Positions 21,862-31,407 of a stretch of 64,000 nucleotides of DNA are shown piece after piece. The stretch is from Bacillus sp. AZ43 (lineage in GTDB: Bacteria; Actinomycetota; Actinomycetes; Mycobacteriales; Geodermatophilaceae). The stretch covers positions 1 through 64,000 of the forward strand of contig SPQJ01000003.1 in NCBI GenBank assembly GCA_004570425.1. Direction: 5' to 3'. Below the pieces are notes generated by a model that saw nothing but the letters and a program-made list of their open reading frames with translations, ran no database searches and had not been told where the DNA came from. How positions within the stretch are numbered: the stretch's first letter is position 1; each line of letters begins with the position of its first letter. The translations under genes and the position numbers were made by a program.

Positions 21862-24800
21862 GGGACCCTCCCGGTTGCCGGTGACCGAGCATCGATCGGC
21901 GGACTTGAGGACAACTTGAGGCCGTCGCCGGACGCCGACTCCAGGACCGCCTGCACCGTCCCCGGCGTCAGGAACAGCCGCTGCGCGACGTCCCGGACCC
22001 CGTGCCCGGCCACGGCCAGCTCGAGGATCCGGCGCTCGGTCGACGTCGGGAACCGCTCCGAGAGGCGCCCGCCGTCGTCGGGACGGCCACGGCGGGCCAG
22101 ACCGGCCCGGGCCCGGCGCTGGATGCCGAGCGCGCCGCGGTCGAGGGCGGTGTCGAGCGCGGTCCGCAGCAGCTCGACCGCCTCGTCGTCCGGCAGCTGC
22201 TCGCGCAGGCCGAGCAGGCAGCGCGCCCGTGCCAGCTCGACGGCGGCGGGGGTCGGCGTCAGCACCTCCACCGCCTCGCGCGCGTCGTCCAGGCCGTCCC
22301 CGCCGCGGAGCTCGCCGAGCCGGCACAGCGCCGTCCCGAGGTAGCTCGGCGCGCCCCACCTCCGCAGTCGGCGGACCTCCTCCTCCATGAGGGAGACGGC
22401 CTGATCGCGCCGGCCGAGCCGGTCGAGCGCGATCGCCGCGGTGGTCAGCCACGGGTTCCACGCCGGGTTGCGCACGGGAACCGGCATCGGGATGGCGTCC
22501 AGCCGGGCCAGTGCGTCGGCCGGCCGGCCCTCGACGGCGAGCAGCCGGGACACGGCGTGCTCCAGCAACCGGCCCCCCTCGCCCGACGTCGGCCCCTCGA
22601 CCGCCGCGTCGGCCACCCGCCGGGCGGCGGCGACGTCGCCGCGGTCGAGGTGGCAGCCGATCTGGAAGGAGCGCGTGTACGGCAGCGCGATGCCCGTCCC
22701 ACCCCACATGCGGTCCTGGTCGAGCGCGGCGGTCAGGCAGGCCAGGGCCTCGTCGAGCTCTCCCCTGCGCCAGCGCCAGTACCCCTCCCACACGCTCACC
22801 GACAGGGCCATGAACAGCGAGCCGCGAGCATGCGCCGTGGCCCGCGCACGGGTCCAGAAGTCGCCGAGGTCGTCGTCGGCCAGCATCCGCGCGGTCGCCG
22901 CGACCACCCAGAGGCCGTCGTCCACGGCCCACAGCCGGTCGCCCGCCAGCGCGGAGCGGGCCAGCGCGACCGCACGGGGGCGGTCGACGCCGTCGATGGT
23001 CGCCTCGAAGGCGAGGGTGGCGGCGAGCATCCGGGCACCGGGGCCCGCCCCGCTGGGCTCCCCCGGGTCCGTCGTCGCCCAGGCGTCGGGCTCCAGCCCG
23101 TGCAGGTAGCCGCTGGTCCGCTCGAGGGCCAGCAGCGCCTGCCGGTGGTCGGTGAGCTCCGGCGACATCCCGGCCGCCGCATCGCGGGCGAAGGCCGTGG
23201 CGACGCCCGGTGGGCTGGTGAACACCTCGCTGCGGGCGATCGCCACGGCGATGTCGGCGCGGGTCCGGGGCTCCTCGTGCAGCTCGTAGGCCTGCAGCAG
23301 GTGCTCGGTGCTGGCCGCGCCGTCGACCCGGGCCTCGATCAGGCCCAGCTCGGTGAGCACGTCGCGGCGCAGGTCGTCGCCCATCCGCACCTCCGCGAGG
23401 GCCCGGCGGAGCAGGGTGACGGCGCTGTCGGCGGCGCCGCGGTCGGCCGCCGTGCGCGCGGCCCGGCGGAGGGTGTGCACCGTCTCGGGGTCCGCCCGAC
23501 TCGGTGCCCGCAGCAGGTGGGCCGCGACCTGCTCGTCGGTCGCCCCGGCGGCCCTCAGCAGCCGGGCCGCCCGCTCGTGCCGCAGGGCCCGTTCCGCCGC
23601 GGGCAGGTCGCGGTACACCGCCTCGCGGACGAGCGGGTGCACGAACGCCATCGGCTGCTCGTCCCTGAGCACCTCGCAGCGCGCCAGCGCGGCCAGGGCG
23701 GCGGCGGTCTCCGGTTCCGGCAGCCCCGCCAGCGCGGCGACGGCGGGCAGGGGCGCCCCGTCACCCAGGACCGCCGCGGCGCGGGCGACGTCGGCCGCGG
23801 GGCCCGGCAGTCGCCGCAGCCGCATCAGGACCATGCTCGAGACTGCCCGCGAGCCGACGGCCACCACCATGTCGGCGTGCGCGGCGTCCGGCCGGACGCC
23901 GTCGGCCTCCAGGCCGCGCAGGAGCTGGCGCAGCAGCAGCGGGTTGCCCGAGGTGGTGCGGTGGCCGGCCAGCGCGAACAGCGGTGACACGGGCCCGCCG
24001 AGCCGGCGCTCCACCAGGTCCGCGACGGCGTCCAGCGACAGCGCCTCGGGCCGGAGGACCACGGAGAGCGGTTCGAGCGAGAGCTCGGCCAGCAGCTCCT
24101 CGTCGGGGTGCTGCTCCCCCGTGCGGACGGTCCCCAGGACCAGGATCTGCAGCGCGTCCAGCCGCCGGGCCAGGTATGCCAGCCAGCGCAGCGACGCGCT
24201 GTCGCACCACTGCAGGTCGTCGACGGCCAGCATCAGCGGGCCGTCCCCGCTGAGGTCGACCGCGAGCCAGTACAGCCCGTGCAGGACCGCGAACGACCCC
24301 TCGGGCGAGTCGCCGGGCGTCACGTCGAACACCGGAGCCGCGCTCGCGGCGGCGCCGTCCAGCAGCGCGGACCGACGCTCGGCCGTCGCGAGCTCCGGCT
24401 CGAACAGCTGCCGGACGACGCCGAAGCCGAAGGACCTCTCCAGCGGGCTGCCGCGGGCGGTGAGCACCCGCACCGACCGCTCCGCCGCCAGCCGGCGCGC
24501 CTCGGTGAGCAGCCGGGTCTTCCCGATGCCCGCCGGCCCCTCCACCAGCAGCAGCCGGGGCTCGCCGGCCACCAGGTCGTCCAGCGCGCCGCGCACCGCC
24601 CGCAGCTCGCGGTCCCGGTCGAGGAGGTCGTCGGGCACCGGCCCTGACGCCGGCGCGGGCGGCGCAGGAGCGCGCGTCCGCTGCGCCGGGACGGCGAGTG
24701 CGGGCGACTGGGCGAGCACCTGCTCCTCGAGCTCGCGCAGCGCGGGCCCCGGGTCGACGCCGAGCTCCTCGGCGAGGGTCGCGCGGGCCCGCCGCAGCGC

Positions 24801-25460
24801 GGCCAGTGCGTCGGCCTGCCGGTTCGCGCGGTAGAGCGCCAGCACCAGCAGCCGCCACCGCTCCTCGCGGAGCGGCTCGTCCCCGGTCATCGACTCGAGG
24901 TCCGGGACGAGCAGGGCCGCCTCGCCGCGCTCCAGCCGGGCGGCCATCAGCCGTTCACGAGCCGCCGCACGGAGCTCCGCGAGACGGGCGATCTCCGCCT
25001 CCGCCCACGGCTCGTCGGCCCACTCCGCCAGCGGCGGTCCGCGCCACAGCCCGAGCGCCTCGCCGACCAGCTGCGCCGTCTCCGGGGCGGAGGCGGTCCC
25101 CGCGCGGTCGAGCAGCCGCTCGAACCGCCAGATGTCGACGGCGTCGTCCGGGAGACGGACGTCGTACCCCGGGCCTTCGCGGGCGATCACCGAGGAGCGG
25201 CTGCGGGCGGCGCTGCCCGGCTCGAGCCGGCGGCGGAGATGGGACACGTAGGCCTGCAGGGCGCCGACGCCGTCGGCCGGCGGCTCGTCCCCCCACACGG
25301 CGGAGACGAGGCTCTCCACCGGGACCACCTCGCCGCGGGCCAGCACGAGCACGGCGAGGACCGCGCGCTGGCGTGGGCCGCCCAGGTCGAGCGGCCTGCC
25401 CCCGCAGGTCGCCGCGAAGGGCCCCAGCAGTGCGATCCGCACGTCGGTCGGACCGTCCAC
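21858..25460 (-). CDS. Large SARP-BTAD/ATPase/LuxR-like transcriptional regulator
   Basis: 1200 aa. The order is an OmpR-type winged helix (RIALLGPFAATCGGRPLDLGG, about 8-100), a bacterial transcriptional activation domain to about 250, and a STAND-type ATPase with Walker A GPAGIGKTRLL and Walker B LMLAVDDLQWCD. Tetratricopeptide-like helices follow, and finally a LuxR-type HTH (STERRILELAVAGHGVRDVAQRLFLTPGTVQAVL). In that HTH the usual NREIA reads VRDVA. GTG 25460 has GGGGAGG upstream. Such AfsR/LAL hybrids activate secondary-metabolite or catabolic genes. The GTGA overlap with the flavin oxidoreductase makes that gene and its paralogue the probable targets. Confidence 0.9.
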   Translation of the reverse strand: MDGPTDVRIALLGPFAATCGGRPLDLGGPRQRAVLAVLVLARGEVVPVESLVSAVWGDEPPADGVGALQAYVSHLRRRLEPGSAARSRSSVIAREGPGYDVRLPDDAVDIWRFERLLDRAGTASAPETAQLVGEALGLWRGPPLAEWADEPWAEAEIARLAELRAAARERLMAARLERGEAALLVPDLESMTGDEPLREERWRLLVLALYRANRQADALAALRRARATLAEELGVDPGPALRELEEQVLAQSPALAVPAQRTRAPAPPAPASGPVPDDLLDRDRELRAVRGALDDLVAGEPRLLLVEGPAGIGKTRLLTEARRLAAERSVRVLTARGSPLERSFGFGVVRQLFEPELATAERRSALLDGAAASAAPVFDVTPGDSPEGSFAVLHGLYWLAVDLSGDGPLMLAVDDLQWCDSASLRWLAYLARRLDALQILVLGTVRTGEQHPDEELLAELSLEPLSVVLRPEALSLDAVADLVERRLGGPVSPLFALAGHRTTSGNPLLLRQLLRGLEADGVRPDAAHADMVVAVGSRAVSSMVLMRLRRLPGPAADVARAAAVLGDGAPLPAVAALAGLPEPETAAALAALARCEVLRDEQPMAFVHPLVREAVYRDLPAAERALRHERAARLLRAAGATDEQVAAHLLRAPSRADPETVHTLRRAARTAADRGAADSAVTLLRRALAEVRMGDDLRRDVLTELGLIEARVDGAASTEHLLQAYELHEEPRTRADIAVAIARSEVFTSPPGVATAFARDAAAGMSPELTDHRQALLALERTSGYLHGLEPDAWATTDPGEPSGAGPGARMLAATLAFEATIDGVDRPRAVALARSALAGDRLWAVDDGLWVVAATARMLADDDLGDFWTRARATAHARGSLFMALSVSVWEGYWRWRRGELDEALACLTAALDQDRMWGGTGIALPYTRSFQIGCHLDRGDVAAARRVADAAVEGPTSGEGGRLLEHAVSRLLAVEGRPADALARLDAIPMPVPVRNPAWNPWLTTAAIALDRLGRRDQAVSLMEEEVRRLRRWGAPSYLGTALCRLGELRGGDGLDDAREAVEVLTPTPAAVELARARCLLGLREQLPDDEAVELLRTALDTALDRGALGIQRRARAGLARRGRPDDGGRLSERFPTSTERRILELAVAGHGVRDVAQRLFLTPGTVQAVLESASGDGLKLSSSPPIDARSPATGRVP

Positions 25461-25526
25461 GGCGCCTCCCCTCGCGGGGCAACGTAGACGAGCCACCCGC
25501 CGCGCGGGAGGGCTCGTGCCGTGGCG

Positions 25527-25841
25527 TCAGTGGGCCAGCTTCAGCCCCACCACGCAGCCGACGATCCCGGCCAGCAGGAGGAGCTTGACCAGCGACACCG
25601 ACTCCGCGCCGGTGACCATCGCGTAGACCACGGTGAGCACCGCGCCGATGCCGACCCACACGGCGTACGACGTGCCGACGGGCAGCTCCCGCATGGCGTA
25701 GGCGAGGCCGGCCATGCTCAGCGCGAGCGCGACGACGAACAGCACGGAGGGACCCAGCCGGCTGAAGCCCTGGGAGCGGTCGAGCGCGGTGGCCCACACC
25801 GCCTCGAGCACTCCGGACACGACGAGGACGAACCAGGACAC
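25527..25841 (-). CDS. gdx: Guanidinium exporter of the SMR family (Gdx/SugE type)
   Basis: 104 aa with four transmembrane helices. The essential Glu in VSGVLEAVWATAL (about residue 13) and the following GFSRLGPS match the Gdx/SugE branch of small multidrug resistance proteins, rather than EmrE. These export guanidinium in exchange for protons as dual-topology dimers. GTG 25841 is used, with GGGAGG 7 nt before it. A guanidine-III riboswitch lies immediately upstream, which independently supports the guanidinium assignment. Confidence 0.92.
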   Translation of the reverse strand: MSWFVLVVSGVLEAVWATALDRSQGFSRLGPSVLFVVALALSMAGLAYAMRELPVGTSYAVWVGIGAVLTVVYAMVTGAESVSLVKLLLLAGIVGCVVGLKLAH

Positions 25842-25855
25842 GACGGACCTCCCAC

Positions 25856-25897
25856 GGGCCGTCTTGTCGCTGGCCGGGTACGGCACCCCTCGTCCGG
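25856..25897 (-). ncRNA. Guanidine-III (ykkC-III) riboswitch
   Basis: The leader RNA, read on the minus strand from 25897, contains CCGGACGAGG, then GCCGTACCCGG and ACAAGACGGC in the order and spacing of the class III guanidine aptamer. It differs by only a few positions from the well-known Thermobifida fusca example. It ends about 8 nt before the GGGAGG ribosome binding site of the SMR gene, so control is probably at translation initiation by ligand-dependent exposure of that site. Recognition is from memory of the motif. Confidence 0.9.
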
Positions 25898-25915
25898 GAG
25901 CCGGTTCACGGCTCC
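25897..25915 (-). terminator. Hairpin terminator after the MFS gene
   Basis: GGAGCCG-GTTCA-CGGCTCC forms a 7-bp stem starting 4 nt beyond the MFS stop codon. It directly abuts the riboswitch, insulating the lprG-MFS operon from the guanidinium exporter. Confidence 0.6.
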
Positions 25916-25918
25916 TCC

Positions 25919-27655
25919 TCAGGCTCTCACGGATCCCGCGTCGCGAAGCAGCAGCAGGGCGGCGACCGCGGCCAGCCCGGCGGCGACGGCCGCCCCGGCG
26001 AAGACCGTGTGCAGCTGAGTGAGGACCGCCGCGTCCGTGGCGGCCTCGTAGGCCGCGCAGTCGGTGGGCGCCTCCGGGCACAGCTCGAACGGGCTGCCGA
26101 TCGCCTCGACCTCGGCGGTGAACCGGCGCAGGGCGACGGCGGTCAGCAGGGAGAGCCCGACCAGCATGCCGACCGTGCGGGCGACGACGGCCAGCGCGCT
26201 CGCGCTGCCGTGGACCGCGGCGACGGTGACCCCGAGCAGCACGGCGTTGACCGGGGCGATCGCCAGGCCGAAGCCCAGGCCCGCGGTGAGCAGCACCGCC
26301 GTCGACCAGGCACCGTCGAGCGACGTGGCGTCCCAGCCGGTCATCGCGACGAAGGCCGTGGAGGCCAGGGCCATCCCGCCCGCGGCGACGAACCGTGCGG
26401 GCACGGCCCGGCACAGCCAGCCACCGGCCACCGCGCCCACGGGGACCGCCACGAGCAGCCGGAGCAGCACGAGCGCCGCGCCCAGCTGGTCCCCCGGCGT
26501 GGTCGTGCTGCGGGCGAACAGCGGGATGTCGACCAGCGCGGCCACGAGGGCCACGCCGACCAGGAGGTTCACGAGCAGCGCACCCCACGCGCCCACCGGC
26601 CGCAGCGCGGCCAACGGCAGCACCGGGTCGGCCGCGCGGCGCTCGTGCCACACGAACACCACGGCCGCGATCGCCGCCAGCGGGAGCAGCACCGGCCCGT
26701 GGGCGACCAGCTGGACGGCCGGGTCCGCGGCGGCGAAGGCCCAGACCAGGCAACCGAGGGCGACGACGACCAAAGCCGACCCGGTGACGTCGACCTCGCG
26801 GCCGAGCTGCCGGAGTCCGCGCAGGGGCAGGACGGCGCCGTCGGGGCGTGCCACGCTGCGGGCGACCAGCCCGGCGCCGGCCGCGACCGCGACGAGGACC
26901 AGCGGCGTCGTCCAGCCGACCGGGTCGACCACGGGCACGTAGAGCAGCCCGAGGGTCACGTCCTCGGCCAGCGCGTCCGGGGCGGCCAGCTGCAGCGCGG
27001 CGGCGGCGAGGGCCACCGCGGCCAGCCCCAGGCCCACTGGGTCCGGTCGCCGGACCTCCCCCGTGACCACGGCGCCGACGGCGAGCGCGAGACCGAGCAG
27101 CAGGTTGAGCCAGAAGATCGCCCGCCAGTCGGAGACGGCCAGCACGGCGGCGCCGGCGAGGGGCCCCAGGACCGCGCCCGCCTCCTGCACCGCGCCGACC
27201 ACCCCGAGCGGCACGGCCCGCCGCTCGGGCGGCCAGCGGTCGGCGACCAGCGCCAGCGTGGCCGGCACCAGGCCACCGGCGCCGACACCCTGCACGGCCC
27301 TGCCCAGGACCGCCGGGCCGAGCGCGTCCGCCGTGGCGGTCAACAGGGACCCGAGCGCGAAGAGCAGCAGGCAGCCGACGAGGACGGGGACCCGCCCACG
27401 CAGGTCGGCCAGCCGGCCCAGCAGCGGCAGCGTGGCCGTGTAGCCGAGGAGGAAGCCGCCGACGATGGGCGTGGCCCGCTGCAGCTCGTCCAGCGAGACG
27501 CCGACCCCGGTGAGGACGTCGGGGAGCGCGAGGACGACGACGTAGGTGTCGGCGGCGGTGACCAGCACCGCGAGGGTCGCGAGGACGACCAGCGGCAGGC
27601 CGGGCGGCGTCCCCGCGGCCCGCTCAGCCGGTGGCCGGTGCGGTGATCTCGACAT
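25919..27655 (-). CDS. MFS transporter of the DHA2 family (P55-like)
   Basis: 578 aa, with the hydrophobicity of a 14-helix EmrB/QacA-type permease. The cytoplasmic loop motif LGRLADLRGRVPVLVG (motif A) and motif C (VQEAGAVLGPLAGAAVL) are evident. Its ATG overlaps the 3' end of an LprG-like lipoprotein gene by 32 nt. In mycobacteria the lprG (Rv1411c)-P55 (Rv1410c) pair exports triacylglycerides and contributes to drug tolerance. The same architecture here argues for a lipid-export role rather than generic drug efflux; this is inferred from synteny. Confidence 0.87.
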   Translation of the reverse strand: MSRSPHRPPAERAAGTPPGLPLVVLATLAVLVTAADTYVVVLALPDVLTGVGVSLDELQRATPIVGGFLLGYTATLPLLGRLADLRGRVPVLVGCLLLFALGSLLTATADALGPAVLGRAVQGVGAGGLVPATLALVADRWPPERRAVPLGVVGAVQEAGAVLGPLAGAAVLAVSDWRAIFWLNLLLGLALAVGAVVTGEVRRPDPVGLGLAAVALAAAALQLAAPDALAEDVTLGLLYVPVVDPVGWTTPLVLVAVAAGAGLVARSVARPDGAVLPLRGLRQLGREVDVTGSALVVVALGCLVWAFAAADPAVQLVAHGPVLLPLAAIAAVVFVWHERRAADPVLPLAALRPVGAWGALLVNLLVGVALVAALVDIPLFARSTTTPGDQLGAALVLLRLLVAVPVGAVAGGWLCRAVPARFVAAGGMALASTAFVAMTGWDATSLDGAWSTAVLLTAGLGFGLAIAPVNAVLLGVTVAAVHGSASALAVVARTVGMLVGLSLLTAVALRRFTAEVEAIGSPFELCPEAPTDCAAYEAATDAAVLTQLHTVFAGAAVAAGLAAVAALLLLRDAGSVRA

Positions 27656-28319
27656 CGGCCCCGAAGTCGCTGAGCTCGAGGATGTAGGTGGCGTCCTCCT
27701 CGGCGCTGAAGAACCGGCCGGTCAGCTCCGCGCGGAGCAGCTCGCCGCTCTCCTCGGCGACGGAGAAGCGCGCCCGCACCGGGCTGCTGGGGTCCTCGCT
27801 GGTGAGCAGCTGCTCGACCAGCTCGCCGGGCAGGTCGGCGGTGACCTCGCGGACGACCGCCCCGTCGACCCGGCGCTCCTCCCCCAGCTCGGCGTTCTCG
27901 GCCTCGGACAGCAGCTGGGAGATGCCGGTCTCGGGATCGATCAGCGCACCCGGGTCGCCGAACCCGAACTGCGCCGGGTCGACGACGCGGAACCCGGTCG
28001 TGAAGGGCAGCTGGGCGTAGACGGTGCCGTCGACCGAGACGACGTCCAGGTCGAGCGTCGAGCCCATCGCGAGCACCTCCAGGGTGCCCTCGAAGGAGGC
28101 GGGCCGGGCGATGTCGCCCTCGCCGCCGACGAGCTCCGTGCCGCTGTCGGGAGCGTTCTCGCTGGTCAGCAGGAAGTGCACGCTGTCGGTCTCGTCGAGC
28201 GTGTGCTTGGCGTGGGCGAGCAGGTCGACGGCGGACTCGCCGTCGTCACCACCGTTCCCGCTGCAGCCGGCGAGCAGGGCGAGCGCGAGCAGCGGCGCGG
28301 CGGATCGGCGCAGCGGCAT
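27624..28319 (-). CDS. LppX/LprAFG family lipoprotein (LprG-like)
   Basis: 231 aa. The signal peptide MPLRRSAAPLLALALLAGC ends in a lipobox (LAGC), so it is secreted and lipidated on Cys19. The body (DLLAHAKHTLDETDSVHFLLTSE...GEGDIARPASFEGTLEV...) matches the LppX_LprAFG fold, a half-barrel that carries acylated lipids across the periplasm-like space. ATG 28319 has GGGGAGG upstream. It overlaps the MFS gene, as lprG and P55 are paired in mycobacteria. It likely hands lipids to or from that transporter. Confidence 0.87.
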   Translation of the reverse strand: MPLRRSAAPLLALALLAGCSGNGGDDGESAVDLLAHAKHTLDETDSVHFLLTSENAPDSGTELVGGEGDIARPASFEGTLEVLAMGSTLDLDVVSVDGTVYAQLPFTTGFRVVDPAQFGFGDPGALIDPETGISQLLSEAENAELGEERRVDGAVVREVTADLPGELVEQLLTSEDPSSPVRARFSVAEESGELLRAELTGRFFSAEEDATYILELSDFGADVEITAPATG

Positions 28320-28383
28320 GAGGACCTCCCCGTGGGCCGGGCGGCCCCGGCCTACCGCGGCGGACACTAGCGCGCCACCGTCC

Positions 28384-29040
28384 TCAGAGGCGGGCGCCGG
28401 CCCGTTCGGCGACCGCCGCGTCGACCGCGGGCCGGTTGCGGGCGGGCAGGGCCTCGCGCGCCGGGGCCAGCTCGGCGAGCAGCGCCCGCTCCGTGGTGAA
28501 GGCCCGGAAGGCCGTGCCGATGGTGAGGCCGTGACCGGGCCGCTCGACGACCTCGACCGGATCGCCGGCGCCGATGGCGCCGGTCTCCAGGACGCGCAGG
28601 TACGCGCCGCTGGCGCCGTGCTCGGTGAAGCGCTTGATCAGCCGGGGCACACCCCAGTGGGCCTGCAGCTTCGCGCACGGGGTGCGCGGGGCGGTGACCT
28701 CGACCAGGACGTCCCCGATGCGCCAGCGCTCGCCGAGGACGGCGCCGGTGAGGTCGATGCCGCTGGTCCGGAGGTTCTCGCCGAACCGGCCGGCCGGGAG
28801 CTCGCGGTCGAGCTCGGCGGCCCACCAGTCGGCGTCCTCCTGGGCGTACGCGTAGAGCGCCTGGCCCTCACCGCCGTGGAACCTGCGGTTGACCTGCACG
28901 TCGCCGTCCAGGCCGAGCGGGTGGACGGCGATGCGCCCGGTGACGGGCCGCTTGTCGATGGCGCTGGTGGTGTCCCCTGCCCGCGGGAGGCGGATCGGGC
29001 GCGGCCCGGACACGCAGACCGCGTCGACCCTGGCGCTCAC
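28384..29040 (-). CDS. MOSC domain-containing protein (YiiM-like)
   Basis: 218 aa. MOSC domain with the conserved segments [23 protein letters not shown] and [23 protein letters not shown], and the characteristic Cys in [10 protein letters not shown] (about residue 121), the presumed sulfur or molybdenum-cofactor contact. YiiM-type proteins reduce N-hydroxylated bases with molybdenum cofactor. GTG 29040 overlaps the stop of lepA (GTGA), so translation is coupled to lepA, probably without functional relation. Confidence 0.88.
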   Translation of the reverse strand: MSARVDAVCVSGPRPIRLPRAGDTTSAIDKRPVTGRIAVHPLGLDGDVQVNRRFHGGEGQALYAYAQEDADWWAAELDRELPAGRFGENLRTSGIDLTGAVLGERWRIGDVLVEVTAPRTPCAKLQAHWGVPRLIKRFTEHGASGAYLRVLETGAIGAGDPVEVVERPGHGLTIGTAFRAFTTERALLAELAPAREALPARNRPAVDAAVAERAGARL

Positions 29041-30866
29041 TTCTTGGAGGCGGTGGACTCGTTGGTGGAGAGCGCGGCGACGAACGCCTCCTGGGGGACC
29101 TCGACGCGGCCGACCATCTTCATCCGCTTCTTGCCCTCCTTCTGCTTCTCCAGCAGCTTCCGCTTGCGGGTGATGTCACCGCCGTAGCACTTGGCGAGGA
29201 CGTCCTTGCGGATGGCGCGGACCGTCTCGCGGGCGATGACCCGGGAGCCGACGGCGGCCTGGATGGGCACCTCGAACTGCTGCCGCGGGATGAGCTCGCG
29301 GAGCTTGCCGGCCATCATCACGCCGTAGCTGTAGGCCTTGTCCTTGTGCACGATGGCGCTGAAGGCGTCGACGGCCTCGCCCTGCAGCAGGATGTCGACC
29401 TTCACCAGCGCCGACTCCTGCTCGCCGGCCTCCTGGTAGTCCAGGCTCGCGTACCCCCGGGTCCGCGACTTCAGGGCGTCGAAGAAGTCGAAGATGATCT
29501 CGCCCAGGGGCAGCGTGTAGCGCAGCTCGACGCGGGACTCGCTGAGGTAGTCCATGCCGCCGAGCTGGCCCCGCCGGCTCTGGCAGAGCTCCATGATCGC
29601 GCCGGTGTAGTCGCTGGGCGCGATGATCGTGGCGTTGACGACCGGCTCGTAGACCCTGTCGATCTTGCCCTCGGGCCAGTCGCTCGGGTTGGTCACGGTG
29701 ATCTCGGAGCGGTCCTCCATGACCACGCGGTAGACGACGTTGGGCGCGGTGGAGATCAGGCTGATGCCGGCCTCGCGCTCGAGCCGCTCGCGGACGATCT
29801 CGAGGTGCAGGAGGCCGAGGAAGCCGACGCGGAATCCGAAGCCGAGGGCCGCCGACGTCTCGGGCTCGTAGGTGAGCGCCGCGTCGTTGAGCAGCAGCTT
29901 GTCCAGGGCCTCGCGCAGCAGCGGGTAGTCGCTGCCGTCGATCGGGTAGAGGCCGGAGTAGACCATCGGCTTGGGGTCGCTGTACCCACCGATCGGCTCG
30001 GCGGCCGGCTTGTGCTGCAACGTGACGGTGTCGCCGACGCGCGACTGGCGGACGTCCTTCACGCCGGTGATGAAGTAGCCGACCTCGCCCACGCCGAGGG
30101 AGTCGACCGGCTTCGGCTCGGGCGAGATGACGCCGATCTCCAGCAGCTCGTGCGTGGCGCCGGTGGACATCATCTTGATCCGCTCGCGGGCGGAGATCCG
30201 GCCGTCGACGACGCGGACGTAGGTGATGACGCCCCGGTAGATGTCGTAGACGGAGTCGAAGATCATCGCCCGTGCCGGGCCGTCGGCCTCGCCCTCGGGG
30301 GCGGGGATCTGCTCGACGATGGCGTCGAGCAGGGCCGGCACGCCCTCGCCGGTCTTGCCGCTCACGCGCAGGACGTCGTCCGGGTCGCAGCCGATGATGT
30401 GCGCGATCTCGGCGGCGTACTTCTCCGGCTGGGCGGCCGGCAGGTCGATCTTGTTGAGGACCGGGATGATCGTGAGGTCGTTCTCCATGGCCAGGTAGAG
30501 GTTGGCCAGGGTCTGCGCCTCGATGCCCTGCGCGGCGTCGACCAGCAGCACGGCGCCCTCGCAGGCGGCGAGCGAGCGGGACACCTCGTAGGTGAAGTCG
30601 ACGTGCCCCGGGGTGTCGATCATGTCGAGGACGTACTCGGTGTCCCCGACCTTCCAGGGCAGGCGCACGTTCTGCGCCTTGATGGTGATGCCCCGCTCCC
30701 GCTCGATGTCCATGCGGTCGAGGTACTGGGCGCGCATCTGCCGTGCCTCGATGATCCCGGTGACCTCGAGCATCCGGTCGGCCAGCGTCGACTTCCCGTG
30801 GTCGATGTGGGCGATGATGCAGAAGTTCCGGATGAGGGCCGGATCGGTGGTGGCAGGTGTCGTCAC
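29037..30866 (-). CDS. lepA: Elongation factor 4 (LepA)
   Basis: 609 aa translational GTPase. P-loop [13 protein letters not shown] is at about 19-31, followed by [14 protein letters not shown] (switch I), DTPGHVDF (G3) and NKIDLP (G4). Domains II, III and V follow, then the LepA-specific C-terminal domain with [23 protein letters not shown]. It affects initiation and assembly of ribosomes. GTG start at 30866. It is divergent from rpsT, as in many actinobacteria. Confidence 0.97.
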   Translation of the reverse strand: MTTPATTDPALIRNFCIIAHIDHGKSTLADRMLEVTGIIEARQMRAQYLDRMDIERERGITIKAQNVRLPWKVGDTEYVLDMIDTPGHVDFTYEVSRSLAACEGAVLLVDAAQGIEAQTLANLYLAMENDLTIIPVLNKIDLPAAQPEKYAAEIAHIIGCDPDDVLRVSGKTGEGVPALLDAIVEQIPAPEGEADGPARAMIFDSVYDIYRGVITYVRVVDGRISARERIKMMSTGATHELLEIGVISPEPKPVDSLGVGEVGYFITGVKDVRQSRVGDTVTLQHKPAAEPIGGYSDPKPMVYSGLYPIDGSDYPLLREALDKLLLNDAALTYEPETSAALGFGFRVGFLGLLHLEIVRERLEREAGISLISTAPNVVYRVVMEDRSEITVTNPSDWPEGKIDRVYEPVVNATIIAPSDYTGAIMELCQSRRGQLGGMDYLSESRVELRYTLPLGEIIFDFFDALKSRTRGYASLDYQEAGEQESALVKVDILLQGEAVDAFSAIVHKDKAYSYGVMMAGKLRELIPRQQFEVPIQAAVGSRVIARETVRAIRKDVLAKCYGGDITRKRKLLEKQKEGKKRMKMVGRVEVPQEAFVAALSTNESTASKK

Positions 30867-30947
30867 AGTGCCGCCATCGTCCCACGGCGGCCGAGCGGCC
30901 GGGGAACCGCCGCACGAACAGGCCTGTCGGACCTCACAGGACGCGGG

Positions 30948-30977
30948 TTGGGCTCCGGTGACCGGCGCTGGTATCTT
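30948..30977 (+). promoter_or_regulatory. Candidate rpsT promoter
   Basis: TATCTT (30972-30977) is a good -10, with a weak TTGGGC -35 (30948-30953) 18 nt upstream. This would leave a leader of about 80 nt before the rpsT GTG. Confidence 0.45.
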
Positions 30978-31065
30978 TGCAGACCGGTCCGCCGGCGCGG
31001 CGATGCGCTGCGCCCGGACGCACTGTCAGAAGTACTCCCCTCCTGCGAGACACCGAGGCTCACGC

Positions 31066-31326
31066 GTGGCGAACATCAAGTCCCAGATGAAGCGGATCAA
31101 GACCAACGAGAAGGCGCGTCAGCGCAACGTTGCCGTCAAGTCCGCCCTGAAGACGGCCGTCCGGCGCGTCCGCACCGCCGCCGAGGCCGGGGACGCCGCT
31201 GCTGCGGCCACCGCGCTCGCGACCGCCACCAAGGCGCTCGACAAGGCCGCGAGCAAGGGCATCATCCACAAGAACCAGGCCGCGAACCGCAAGTCGGGTC
31301 TGGCCAAGCAGGTCGCCGGCCTCTGA
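31066..31326 (+). CDS. rpsT: 30S ribosomal protein S20
   Basis: 86 aa, very basic, with the S20 N-terminus [21 protein letters not shown] and helical C-terminus ending [10 protein letters not shown]. It binds 16S rRNA early in small-subunit assembly. GTG 31066 begins the conserved sequence. Codon use is strongly biased (AAG/AAC/CGT), as expected for a highly expressed gene. It is convergent with holA, with a strong hairpin between. Confidence 0.97.
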   Translation: MANIKSQMKRIKTNEKARQRNVAVKSALKTAVRRVRTAAEAGDAAAAATALATATKALDKAASKGIIHKNQAANRKSGLAKQVAGL

Positions 31327-31357
31327 GCCGGCGTCCCGCGCTCCGGCGCGGACCGAA

Positions 31358-31388
31358 CGAGCCCCTGTCCCTCCGGGACGGGGGCTCG
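31358..31388. terminator. Bidirectional terminator between rpsT and holA
   Basis: A 14-bp stem (31358-31371 with 31375-31388, one T-G wobble) has a three-base loop. It lies 32 nt after the rpsT stop and 20 nt after the holA stop. There is no long U-tract. Confidence 0.75.
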
Positions 31389-31407
31389 TCGCTGTTCCGG
31401 GCCCGGG

